Below are positions 42,044 through 50,088 of a stretch of 55,345 bases of DNA, piece after piece. Positions within the stretch are counted from its first letter, which is position 1. The number at the start of each line of letters is the position of its first letter. This DNA comes from Lachnospiraceae bacterium. Its GTDB lineage: Bacteria; Bacillota; Clostridia; Lachnospirales; Lachnospiraceae. The stretch spans positions 1-55,345 of the forward strand of contig JAEEIV010000016.1 in the NCBI GenBank assembly GCA_016281555.1, read 5' to 3'. The notes under the pieces were generated by a model. It worked only from the letters and a program-made list of their open reading frames with translations. It was not told where the DNA came from and searched no databases. Both the position numbers and the translations under genes were made by a program.

Positions 42044-43315
42044 TCAGCAATAACGCTTTCGGAAAGTCTCCGTCGCTTTCAGGAAACACTCAAGAGGAAT
42101 GCGCGCAGCGCCGGGGCCGAGAAGACCGCCCTCCTTATTGAACATGCCGCCGTGGATGACGGGAGTGATGCCGGTCTCCGCGACTCTTTTCGCGTCGATC
42201 GCGACGGGAAGCCCCGCTTCATTCAAGTTCGGGATCGGATATTCCGGGTTTCGCTTGACACAGATTTTTGACATTTCTTCCGTCTGTTTGATCGCTTCTT
42301 CCAGCGTCAGTCCCCGGAACGCGCAGACGATCGGACTTGCAGCGCCTGCTAAGCCGCCGAGGCCTGCGACCTCCGTGACGCTGGAATCGCCGCACCACGG
42401 GATCTGGTCGTCGATGGTAAATTTTTCCGACAGATATTTGCCTTTCATCATCGGAGAAGGCGCGGTAAACCACTCGTCGCCCATGGCTGCGATCTTGATG
42501 CCGTATTCCCGGCCGTTGCCACAGGCAGCGGTCACGACGGTCGAGTAAGAGCGCCCGACGTTGCCGAGCGAGGCCGCCCGGGAAGCTGCCTGTCCGAGGC
42601 CGTGGAAGAACCGCGGCGTATTCAGAAGATAAGCCAGACTGTCGTAGATCTGTTCCGAAGGATAGCCTGTTTTCAGCATCGGCAGCGTGATCGCGTTCTT
42701 CATGAACAAATCGGACGCCGTCTGCCGCGAGTGGTTCTCGTCGCCCATCCGGAGGCTTTCGGCAATGAATGGCTTTAACGGAAGACCGCCGATGTCACGA
42801 AGTGCCTTTGCAATCGGCGGCAGCAGGTATTCCCGCATCTTTTTCATATTTTCGGCAATGCCCTCCGAATACAGCCCCCAGCCGGTGAATCCGCCCTGGT
42901 AGACCGGGCCTTCCGCCGGAAAGACCGCCGCGGTTTTCCCGTTGTTCCGGTCTTCCACGACCATGAGCGCCACACTCTTCGTGATGATGCCGGTGCCGGA
43001 GCCCGAAGTGTTCGTGTCGAGCGCCGCCATGATCTTCAGCTTTCCGCTTTCGACGAGTTTCTCAGCCTCTTCTTCCGTCTTCGCCCATCCCTCGAAGAGG
43101 CATGCGGAGATCATGCCGCGCTTGTGCAGGGCGACCATGTCCTCATACGGGATCGGCGGTCCGGAATGCGTGACGGTGTAGTCGTCCATTCCTTCCAGCA
43201 CTTCTCCTGCCGGCCGGATGTCGGTCCAGACCGGATCGGCGTGGATGAGCATCTCTGCCGCCGCGTCATTCGCGGAAGCGATTTTCTGCAACAATTCTTC
43301 GGAATACGTGTTCAT
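42044..43315 (-). CDS. DUF1116 protein, AllG/YlbE-like
   Basis: This 423-residue protein matches the DUF1116 family, whose E. coli member YlbE (AllG) is one subunit of oxamate carbamoyltransferase. Family features are SGPPIPYEDMVALHKRGMIS and ACLFEGWAKTEEEAE (about 50-80), GDEWFTAPSPMMKGKY, CGDSSVTEVAGLGG and ETGITPVIHGG. The usual partners FdrA (AllF) and AllH are absent. It is the last gene of the six-gene operon, 18 bp after the flavoprotein gene. A role in cleaving or transferring on a small carboxylic acid is plausible; the reaction here is unknown. Confidence 0.85.
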   Translation of the reverse strand: MNTYSEELLQKIASANDAAAEMLIHADPVWTDIRPAGEVLEGMDDYTVTHSGPPIPYEDMVALHKRGMISACLFEGWAKTEEEAEKLVESGKLKIMAALDTNTSGSGTGIITKSVALMVVEDRNNGKTAAVFPAEGPVYQGGFTGWGLYSEGIAENMKKMREYLLPPIAKALRDIGGLPLKPFIAESLRMGDENHSRQTASDLFMKNAITLPMLKTGYPSEQIYDSLAYLLNTPRFFHGLGQAASRAASLGNVGRSYSTVVTAACGNGREYGIKIAAMGDEWFTAPSPMMKGKYLSEKFTIDDQIPWCGDSSVTEVAGLGGLAGAASPIVCAFRGLTLEEAIKQTEEMSKICVKRNPEYPIPNLNEAGLPVAIDAKRVAETGITPVIHGGMFNKEGGLLGPGAARIPLECFLKATETFRKRYC

Positions 43316-43333
43316 TGCACTCCCCCGTTCCTG

Positions 43334-44899
43334 TCAATCAGGTTTTACGGCAGCTCCCGCTTTCTCTTTGACCAGGAGTTCCGCCGCCTGAAGATCCTGA
43401 TACAGGCGGACCGCCTGCTCGGACAGCCGGACGTCCGTTTCGTTTTGATAATCTTTGATTTCAGTACCGCAGGACGCCAGCACCGCCTCGAAATCTTTCT
43501 TCACTGCCCGCAGTTCCTGCAGCGCACTTTCAGCGTCTTCTTTCACTGCCGTGAGTCCGGCGCCCCCGGATACGGCCTCTTTCTGCCTCCGGATCAGTCG
43601 GTCCAACGCTTTTTCCGGCGGGTTTTTCCCGAACAGGAGACCAAACCCGTCCCGTAACGCTGAAAAAGCGGCTGAAATGCGTTTTTCATCATTTCTCCCG
43701 AGACTTTCCCCGCCGGAAGCTTCCGTCTCGGAAACGGCCGTTTTTCCGGCAATGCGCCCGAAGACCATTGCAGCAAGGCCGCCGTTTCCGCCGAGGCGGT
43801 TCTTTCCGTGAAGACCGCCCGCCGATTCACCGGCTGCAATCAGGCCCGGAACTCTCGTTTTACAGTCCGGGGTGATCCTGACGCCGCCGAGCGACGTATG
43901 CGCGGCCGGCGCGACTTCGACCGGCGTCGTCCGAAGATCGATCCCGACCGAAAGATACCGCGTAAGATACGGCTCGTAAATGCCTTCAAACAACGCCGGA
44001 GGAACCGCCGTGGCGTCAAAGAACACGCCGCCGTGTTCGGTTCCGCGGCCTGAGCGGATCTCCCGCTCGATCGCATAAGAAAGTGCGTCTTTTTGAATGC
44101 GTTCCTGTCCGGCTTCCGATTCAAGGAAGCGTTCGCCGAGGACGTTCCGTAAGACCGCGCCCTCGTAAAGCATCGTCGTGATCAGGCCCTTTCCGGCCGT
44201 TTCCGGAGGATACACTGAGACGCAGGGCTCAAACTGCACCTTCGGAAGATCGGTCAGCGAAGCGCCCGCAGAAAAAGCCGCCCAGATCCCGGCGCCGCCC
44301 GAATCCCTGCCGTTCGTCGTCACGGCAAACAGACCGGAGTATCCGCCGCTTGCGAGGACCGCCACGCGTGAAAATACAGCAAAAACGCGACCGTCACGCG
44401 CCAGGAACCATGCGCCTGAAACGCGTCCGTTCTCTTGAATAAATGACAGCAGCCGCCCGATCTTCTTCGCAAACCGGCCGGACGCAGTGATCCGGTCCGA
44501 CAGCGCTTTCATGACGACGGGGCCGGTGTCATTGCCGATCGTGGCAATGCGGGGCTTCGAGGAGCCGAGGGAAGTCACGAGACGGATCTTCCCGTCCTCT
44601 TCGTCCGGTTGGAGTCCCAGAGAAGCAAAGAGGTCTTCCATGTCCTTCACACCGTCAGTCATGGCACGAACGAGCAATGGATCGTTTTCGTTCCCGCCGG
44701 ATTTGATCGTGTCCTCATACAGCAATTCGGCACCGTCCCCGTCCCCGGCCGGCCAGGAAAAGCCGTGCATATAGGGAGAAGCGCCGGCGCCCAAGGCGAC
44801 GAGCGTCACCGAAAGCGCGCTTTCGGCAATGATCCGGTCCGCCGCCGTGAGTCCCGCGAGCCCCCCTCCGATGATGAGAACGTCCGTCCGAACCGTCAT
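43334..44899 (-). CDS. FAD flavoprotein of the fumarate reductase/L-aspartate oxidase type
   Basis: This 521-residue protein has the dinucleotide motif GGGLAGLTAA (11-20), the active-site region AAHTSLGGVRI and the second FAD motif AAGESAGGLHGKNRLGGNGG (about 365-390). A C-terminal helical domain is rich in charged residues. It resembles soluble fumarate reductase and succinate dehydrogenase flavoproteins but carries no heme or FMN domain. It overlaps the dehydratase gene by 4 bp (ATGA). It may reduce an enoate produced by the pathway or oxidise an amino or hydroxy acid. Confidence 0.8.
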   Translation of the reverse strand: MTVRTDVLIIGGGLAGLTAADRIIAESALSVTLVALGAGASPYMHGFSWPAGDGDGAELLYEDTIKSGGNENDPLLVRAMTDGVKDMEDLFASLGLQPDEEDGKIRLVTSLGSSKPRIATIGNDTGPVVMKALSDRITASGRFAKKIGRLLSFIQENGRVSGAWFLARDGRVFAVFSRVAVLASGGYSGLFAVTTNGRDSGGAGIWAAFSAGASLTDLPKVQFEPCVSVYPPETAGKGLITTMLYEGAVLRNVLGERFLESEAGQERIQKDALSYAIEREIRSGRGTEHGGVFFDATAVPPALFEGIYEPYLTRYLSVGIDLRTTPVEVAPAAHTSLGGVRITPDCKTRVPGLIAAGESAGGLHGKNRLGGNGGLAAMVFGRIAGKTAVSETEASGGESLGRNDEKRISAAFSALRDGFGLLFGKNPPEKALDRLIRRQKEAVSGGAGLTAVKEDAESALQELRAVKKDFEAVLASCGTEIKDYQNETDVRLSEQAVRLYQDLQAAELLVKEKAGAAVKPD

Positions 44900-46572
44900 T
44901 CCCAGATGCCGCCTTTCGCCATGGAGCCGACGTTTTTCGCGAACAGACGCAAAAACCGCGGGTACTCGTCAAACGGGAATTCCCAACGGAACTCGGCCTT
45001 CCGCCCGGAGAGTTCTTCCTCGGAAAGTTTCACGTTCATGATCCGCTTTTCCACGTCGATCTCGATCTCGTCGCCTTCCTTGATGAGACCGAGCGGGCCG
45101 CCGAGCGCCGCTTCCGGCGAGACGTAGCCGACGCTTAAGCCCGAGGTGCCGCCGGAGAACCGGCCGTCGGTGATGACCGCGCAGGACTCGTACAGTTCTT
45201 TGCGACCTTTCAATTCTTCCTGGAACGGGAAGGCCGTCGTGCCGAACCGGGCCTTCAGCCCGAGGAAACGAAGCACGCAGGCGTCGCCCGGCTGCACCTT
45301 TCCTTCCCGGAGCGCCGTGAGCCCTTCGTCCAGCGAATTGAAGATCCGCGCCTTTCCGGAAAACTTCCGGAGTCCTTCCGGCACCGCCGCGATTTTTAAG
45401 ATCGCGCCCTCCGGCGCCAGATTGCCGTAAAGCACGCCGAGCCCGGGATCCCGGGAAACGGGATCTTCCAGCGTCCGGATGACTTCCGTGTCGTAGACCG
45501 GTGCGTGTTCGTAGGTTTCCCGGACCGTCTTTCCGGTCACGGTCATTTCGTCCGCAAACAGCGCCGGGAGCAGATTTCTCATGAGTCCCGGCATGCCGCC
45601 CGCGAGATCGAACTCCCGGAGCGAATACGGGCCGCCCGGCGCAAGATGCGATAATAACGGGATCTCGTGCGAGGCTTCGTCGAATTCCTTCCACCACGGA
45701 AGATCGTATCCCGCCTCGTTCGCGATCGCCGGAATGTGCAAGAATAAATTCGAGCTGCCCGCAACGGCCATGTCCATCCGGATCGCGTTCTTGAACGCGT
45801 TCACGGTCATGACATCCCGCGCACGGACGTTCTTTTCGACGAGCTTCATGATCTCCTTGCCGGCTTCGTAGGCGAGACGCAGGATCCGCGAACCGGACGC
45901 GTCCATCGAGGCATTGCCGGGAAGCGACATGCCGAGCGCCTCCGAAACCATGCACATCGAATTCGCGGTCGTCATGCTCGTACAGGCGCCGCAGGGCGCC
46001 CAGGAATTCTCAATGAGATCCTCGTAGAGTTCCGGATCGAATTCGCCCTTCGCCATCGCGCCGACCTTGTCCTGCGCGTGGATGTGCAGGACTTCCTGTC
46101 CGCGGCAGGTGCCGAGCGGCATGTACCCGCCGGTCACCAGGATCGCCGGAATATTGCAGCGCGCGGCGCCCATCAGATGCCCGGGCACGATCGAATCGCA
46201 GGTCGAAAGCAGGACCATGCCGTCGAACATATTGCTCTCCGCGGTGAGTTCCACCTGGTCGGCAATGAGGTTCCGGCTCGGCACTTCAATGTACCGCGGA
46301 TCCTTCATGACCATGCCGTCGCAGACCGCGGTCGTCATGACTTCGACCGGCAATCCGCCGGCCTCCCGGATGCCGTCCTTCACCCGCGCCGCGAGCTTGT
46401 CCAGGTGCACGTGTCCCGGATTGTATTCATTCCAGGAATTCACGACGCCGATCAGTGGCTTCCGCTGCTCTTCCGCCGTGTAGCCCATGCCGCACATGAG
46501 CCCCTTCCGGCATTCCGATGCCTCTCCGAATTCCCAGTCGCTCCGAAGGTTCGGCATTGTCTTCTTTTCCAT
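44896..46572 (-). CDS. IlvD/Edd-family dehydratase
   Basis: This 558-residue Fe-S dehydratase has GVVNSWNEYNPGHVHLDKL (42-60), AVCDG with Cys84, STCDSIVPGH with Cys125 and CGACTSMTTANSM with Cys197. These are the three likely cluster Cys of the [4Fe-4S] IlvD type. The C-terminal FSGGTSGLSVGYVSPEA fits the family. No other isoleucine/valine genes are near, and the partners (SDR, MBL hydrolase, permease) suggest a sugar-acid or polyol-acid dehydratase rather than IlvD itself. AGAGGAG is 7 nt before the ATG, 1 bp after the SDR gene. Confidence 0.85.
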   Translation of the reverse strand: MEKKTMPNLRSDWEFGEASECRKGLMCGMGYTAEEQRKPLIGVVNSWNEYNPGHVHLDKLAARVKDGIREAGGLPVEVMTTAVCDGMVMKDPRYIEVPSRNLIADQVELTAESNMFDGMVLLSTCDSIVPGHLMGAARCNIPAILVTGGYMPLGTCRGQEVLHIHAQDKVGAMAKGEFDPELYEDLIENSWAPCGACTSMTTANSMCMVSEALGMSLPGNASMDASGSRILRLAYEAGKEIMKLVEKNVRARDVMTVNAFKNAIRMDMAVAGSSNLFLHIPAIANEAGYDLPWWKEFDEASHEIPLLSHLAPGGPYSLREFDLAGGMPGLMRNLLPALFADEMTVTGKTVRETYEHAPVYDTEVIRTLEDPVSRDPGLGVLYGNLAPEGAILKIAAVPEGLRKFSGKARIFNSLDEGLTALREGKVQPGDACVLRFLGLKARFGTTAFPFQEELKGRKELYESCAVITDGRFSGGTSGLSVGYVSPEAALGGPLGLIKEGDEIEIDVEKRIMNVKLSEEELSGRKAEFRWEFPFDEYPRFLRLFAKNVGSMAKGGIWE

Positions 46573-46573
46573 C

Positions 46574-47362
46574 TCAGAACTCCTCTTTCATGCACTCAAT
46601 GATGCCCGAGACCGACTGCCCGCCGTCGACGGTCAGGGTCTGTCCCACGATGTATCTCGTATTGGCTTCGTCCGCGAGGAACAGGATCGCCGGCACGATG
46701 TGCTCGGTCTGCCCCAGGAAGCCGACCGGGATCCGGTTTAAGAATCCCTCGAGGTCTTCCTTCTTGTAGCGGTCTGCAAGTTTCGTCATGATGAGTCCGG
46801 GCGCAATGCAGTTCACACGGATGCCGTATTTCGCGACCTCCACGCCGAGCGATTTCGTAAACATCTTGATCCCGCCTTTCGCCGCGGTGTACGGGATCAT
46901 TTTCCGCTTCACCCAGGTGATGTCTCCGTGGATCGAGCCGATGTTCACGATGCGTCCCGGAATGCCGTTTTCCTTCATGTTCCGGACCGCGCCCTGCGAA
47001 AGATACGCCGCTGCGTTTAAGTTCAGCGCGATCTGGCTGTCCCAATAATCTAACGGCATGTCCTCGAATTCGCCGGAAGGGATCTTCAGTGCGCCGCCCG
47101 CATTGTTCACGAGCACGTGGATCGTCCCGAAATCCTTCAAAAACCGGTCCATCAAAGAAACCGTGTCTTCCCGGTCCGAAAGGTCCACCCGGTAGACCTC
47201 CGCGCGAACGCCGAAGGCGAGGCACTTTTTCTGCACTTCCATTGCCCCTTCAGGCGTTTTGTTGTACGTGATGCCGACGTTGTATCCCTTTTCCGCGAAG
47301 GCGACCGCCGCCGCTGCGCCGATCCCGTGCGAGGATCCCGTGATGAGTACGTTTTCTGCCAT
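46574..47362 (-). CDS. SDR-family NAD(P)-dependent dehydrogenase
   Basis: This 262-residue classical short-chain dehydrogenase has TGSSHGIG (8-15), NNAGG (86-90), the catalytic triad Ser143, Tyr158 and Lys162 (IGSIHG, YTAAK), and VDGGQ near the end. It probably interconverts a sugar or polyol hydroxyl and a keto group. The start at 47362 has AGAGGA 5 nt upstream; a longer frame to 47536 overlaps the MBL gene and is rejected. It lies within the six-gene operon. Confidence 0.92.
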   Translation of the reverse strand: MAENVLITGSSHGIGAAAAVAFAEKGYNVGITYNKTPEGAMEVQKKCLAFGVRAEVYRVDLSDREDTVSLMDRFLKDFGTIHVLVNNAGGALKIPSGEFEDMPLDYWDSQIALNLNAAAYLSQGAVRNMKENGIPGRIVNIGSIHGDITWVKRKMIPYTAAKGGIKMFTKSLGVEVAKYGIRVNCIAPGLIMTKLADRYKKEDLEGFLNRIPVGFLGQTEHIVPAILFLADEANTRYIVGQTLTVDGGQSVSGIIECMKEEF

Positions 47363-47382
47363 ATCGTTCCTCTTTCCCGTTT

Positions 47383-48288
47383 TCAGCGGAACAGGTCCGC
47401 CAATGATTCTCCCGCATCCATGAGTTTCAGATGCTCCCTGACCGTGTAAAGCGCCATGAAACGCCATGCCGGCACGCCGCAGCCTTCCTTTCGGATGAGG
47501 CCGTCCGCGATCTCCGTCATCGGCTCCTTCCGGCACGTTTCAATGAACCGGTGATACGTTTCCACGCGCTCCCTCGAATACCGGAGCGCCTGTTTCACGT
47601 TTTCGGTGCCTTCCGCAAGATACCCGATCCCGTCGTAATCGTGCCCGAGCAGAATCCGCTCTATGTCCTCACGCTTTTCCAATTTCGCGAGTGCCGACGC
47701 ATAATCCGGCAGGCTCTGATAGAATCCGACGCCCTGCGAAACCGTGCCGTTTCCCTGCAGCGAATCGCCGGTCATAAGCGTCCCCGTCTCTGGTTCCAGA
47801 AGCGAGATCGCGTCGTCGTCATGTCCGGGCGTGTGCAAGATCTCAAGTTGTCCGCCGACCGCCTGCCCTTCCCGAAGGCATTCGTCCGCGGGCACGCCCT
47901 GTAAGAAACTCTGCGGCTTCGGCGAGTTCTCCGGGAACGCCGTCCGGATCCGGATCGCATACGGCACGGGATCCGCGACTTTCGGTGCCGAACGCTCGTA
48001 CACCGACAAGCGGAACGCGCCGTCACCGAGTTCCGAAAGCCGTTTCAGCCCGCCGATATGATCGCCGTGGCAATGCGTGACCGTCATGTATGATAAATCC
48101 CTGACCGTCATGCCGAGTTCCGCAAGCGCCGGAACGAGGATCTCATCCACGTCCGTTTCTGTCGCGCCCGTGTCCACGAGCACCGGCGCCTCGCTTTTCA
48201 CGAGCGTCACCGACGTGAAGACCGGTCCGAAGGGGATCTTCAGGTAATAAATATTTCCGCAGATTTTTTCAAAACAATGCTCCTGCAT
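47383..48288 (-). CDS. MBL-fold metallohydrolase
   Basis: This 301-residue metallo-beta-lactamase-fold protein has THCHGDH (His72, His74, Asp76, His77), TPGH with His156, MTGDS with Asp175 and LLGHDYD: a full two-metal site. In this operon a lactonase or ester/thioester hydrolase role fits, but the fold is too broad to decide. AAAGGAG is 5 nt before the ATG at 48288. It lies 28 bp after the permease gene. Confidence 0.88.
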   Translation of the reverse strand: MQEHCFEKICGNIYYLKIPFGPVFTSVTLVKSEAPVLVDTGATETDVDEILVPALAELGMTVRDLSYMTVTHCHGDHIGGLKRLSELGDGAFRLSVYERSAPKVADPVPYAIRIRTAFPENSPKPQSFLQGVPADECLREGQAVGGQLEILHTPGHDDDAISLLEPETGTLMTGDSLQGNGTVSQGVGFYQSLPDYASALAKLEKREDIERILLGHDYDGIGYLAEGTENVKQALRYSRERVETYHRFIETCRKEPMTEIADGLIRKEGCGVPAWRFMALYTVREHLKLMDAGESLADLFR

Positions 48289-48316
48289 TGGATCTCCTTT
48301 CCGGCTGAAATGCAGA

Positions 48317-49321
48317 TCACACCGCAACGCCGATCGCGCGGAGCGCCATCGGGATGATGTCGAAGAAGAAAAGAAGCGCGATCACGCCGATCACGAGACT
48401 TAAGGCGCGGCGACCGGTAAACTTCTCCCGGAAAATGATGAAGGACAAAAGCAGGGTCGTAAGCACCGAGCCGCCGTTCATGACCGGGAAGAAAAGCGCG
48501 GCGTCGAAGGCGCCGGAAAGATACAGATTGAAAATGTTGATCAGCGCGTTCGCGAGACCGCCGATGAGAAGAATCACGAAGACGCGCCTGAAAAGGCTCT
48601 TTTTAACGGGCTGTTCTTCCGGCGTTTTCGCCGCTTCCGCCTCTTCTTTTGGGGCATTGCCGAACAGGCGTACCGTCTTCACGATGCCCTTTTTCTTCAG
48701 GATCAGAAGATAGAGGCCCGTGAACAAAACGACGAAAAAGAAGGTCAGCAAAAGGTATTCATTGATCTCGGCCGCATAAGGGGACGCGCGATGCACCTTC
48801 TGGCAGACGCCGACGAGTCCGTTCAGGATGAAACAAAGGATCGTGAGAAGGAGCCAACGTAAGTCCGCCTTCCTTTTTTCCGGTTCCTTGTCCACCGAGA
48901 AAAAGACGCTGACGAGCATGAGAATGATGCCGATGATCTGCCAGACCGTGATCTGTTCGCCGAGGAAAATGACGCCGTAAAGCGCCGGAATGATGCCGGA
49001 CCCGCTGATGATGATCGACGTCAGTGCCAGCGGTCCGACGGAGAGCGCGCGGGTGTTCAAAAAGACGTTCAAAAACGTGAAGAGACCGAAAAACACGCTC
49101 CAGACGAGCGTGAACAGGGAAATGCCCTGAAAACCGTCTCCGATGAGAAAAACGAGAATGACCGGCACGGCCACGATCCCTATGACAAACGTATAAAACA
49201 CGCCGTCTGCCCTGTTCGCGGCATACCGCTTCGAGTACAGGTTGGACATGGCGCGCCCCACCGCGCAAAGGAACATGGAGACAAATAACAGGATATACGG
49301 TTGATTCAGTTTTTCAAGCAT
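48317..49321 (-). CDS. DMT/EamA-type permease
   Basis: This 334-residue protein has about ten transmembrane segments in two halves (ILLFVSMFLCAVG ... LGEQITVWQIIGIILML; and VFVILLIGGLANALINI ... FREKFTGRRALSLVIGVIALLFFF). A charged cytoplasmic loop of about 40 residues (KEEAEAAKTPEEQPVKK) lies in the middle. It belongs to the drug/metabolite transporter superfamily. It is the first gene of the six-gene operon and probably moves the pathway substrate. GAGAGG lies 8 nt before the ATG at 49321. A terminator stands only 28 bp upstream and no promoter fits in the gap. Confidence 0.85.
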   Translation of the reverse strand: MLEKLNQPYILLFVSMFLCAVGRAMSNLYSKRYAANRADGVFYTFVIGIVAVPVILVFLIGDGFQGISLFTLVWSVFFGLFTFLNVFLNTRALSVGPLALTSIIISGSGIIPALYGVIFLGEQITVWQIIGIILMLVSVFFSVDKEPEKRKADLRWLLLTILCFILNGLVGVCQKVHRASPYAAEINEYLLLTFFFVVLFTGLYLLILKKKGIVKTVRLFGNAPKEEAEAAKTPEEQPVKKSLFRRVFVILLIGGLANALINIFNLYLSGAFDAALFFPVMNGGSVLTTLLLSFIIFREKFTGRRALSLVIGVIALLFFFDIIPMALRAIGVAV

Positions 49322-49349
49322 GAGACGCGCCTCTCGCCGCCCGCTTTCC

Positions 49350-49377
49350 AAAAAGGCGTCCCCGAAGAGACGCCTTC
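49350..49377 (-). terminator. Terminator or attenuator before the six-gene operon
   Basis: Minus strand AAGGCGTCTC-TTCG-GGGACGCCTT: a 10-bp stem with a TTCG tetraloop and then five T residues (the last two pair into the stem). It ends the DUF6935-like gene but lies 28 bp before the next ATG, so it may also act as a readthrough control. Confidence 0.8.
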
Positions 49378-49411
49378 AGTAATTTCAATGACTGCTTCTG
49401 TTATTCCGACT

Positions 49412-50017
49412 TTACGCCCACTTATCCTGTTCCTTCGGGATTCGGATACCCATAAGCAGGGGCATGAACTGGTTCGCGAACCATTGCCCGGTCGAGGGCT
49501 TGTTCCGGAGCACGACGTATCTCGGCGAATCCGCGCCGCCGCTCTGAAGGAAGATCTTGATGTAGCCCTGATTGTAGTTGTCCCGGCTGTACGGATTCTC
49601 GAAAGGCTCGATCCGGAGCGGTTCCGCCGGCGTGTAATTGTTCTCCGGCGTCGCGCCCTTTAAGTACGAACGAGCCACGTAATTCTTGCCGTCCATGTAC
49701 TGGTTGTTGATCTGCTGCTTTTCCGTTTCCGACAAAGGTTCCGGTCCTTTTAAGAAGTTCATCATGTCGAAGCAGGCCTGACGGTCCGTGCCGTAGCGGT
49801 CCAATGCAAGCACGATGAGCGCCGCCACCGCCGCCGGATCCTTTAAGGACGCTTCCGGCAATGCCTTCATTTCCTCCAGGGTCTGCGGCATCTTCTGGAA
49901 CGTGTAGCTGTAACTCTTCGTTCCCGCGGCTTTCGCGGCCTGATTCACTGCCTGATTAACGATTTCCTTGCTGCCCTGCCTGATCGCAGATCTGAAAAGA
50001 CTGTCAAATAATCCCAT
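49412..50017 (-). CDS. DUF6935-like protein
   Basis: This 201-residue soluble protein has no signal peptide. Recognisable family strings are MPQTLEEMKALPEASLKDP, LALDRYGTDRQACFDMMNFL, MDGKNYVARSYLKGATPENN and FLQSGGADSPRYVVLRNKPS. I know this as a clostridial family of unknown function (DUF6935). AGGAGGG lies 5 nt before the ATG. It has its own likely promoter and a terminator, so it is a single-gene unit. Confidence 0.8.
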   Translation of the reverse strand: MGLFDSLFRSAIRQGSKEIVNQAVNQAAKAAGTKSYSYTFQKMPQTLEEMKALPEASLKDPAAVAALIVLALDRYGTDRQACFDMMNFLKGPEPLSETEKQQINNQYMDGKNYVARSYLKGATPENNYTPAEPLRIEPFENPYSRDNYNQGYIKIFLQSGGADSPRYVVLRNKPSTGQWFANQFMPLLMGIRIPKEQDKWA

Positions 50018-50049
50018 GTCGACCCTCCTGTCATTATATTCCTATTTTC

Positions 50050-50078
50050 AGTGTACCCTATCCTCTGCCGGAATTCAA
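50050..50078 (-). promoter_or_regulatory. Possible promoter of the DUF6935-like gene
   Basis: Minus strand TTGAAT (50078-50073), 17 bp, then TACACT (50055-50050). Both hexamers match four of six. A perfect TATAAT closer to the gene would leave almost no leader. Confidence 0.4.
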
Positions 50079-50088
50079 GAGAAAATAA

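Noticed and set aside
44896..46572. ilvD of branched-chain amino acid synthesis
   Set aside because: The motifs fit the family, but no other ilv or leu genes are near and the operon context is catabolic, so I kept the general family name.
47363..47536. Longer N-terminus for the SDR
   Set aside because: It overlaps the MBL gene and has no dehydrogenase-like sequence before MAENVLITG.
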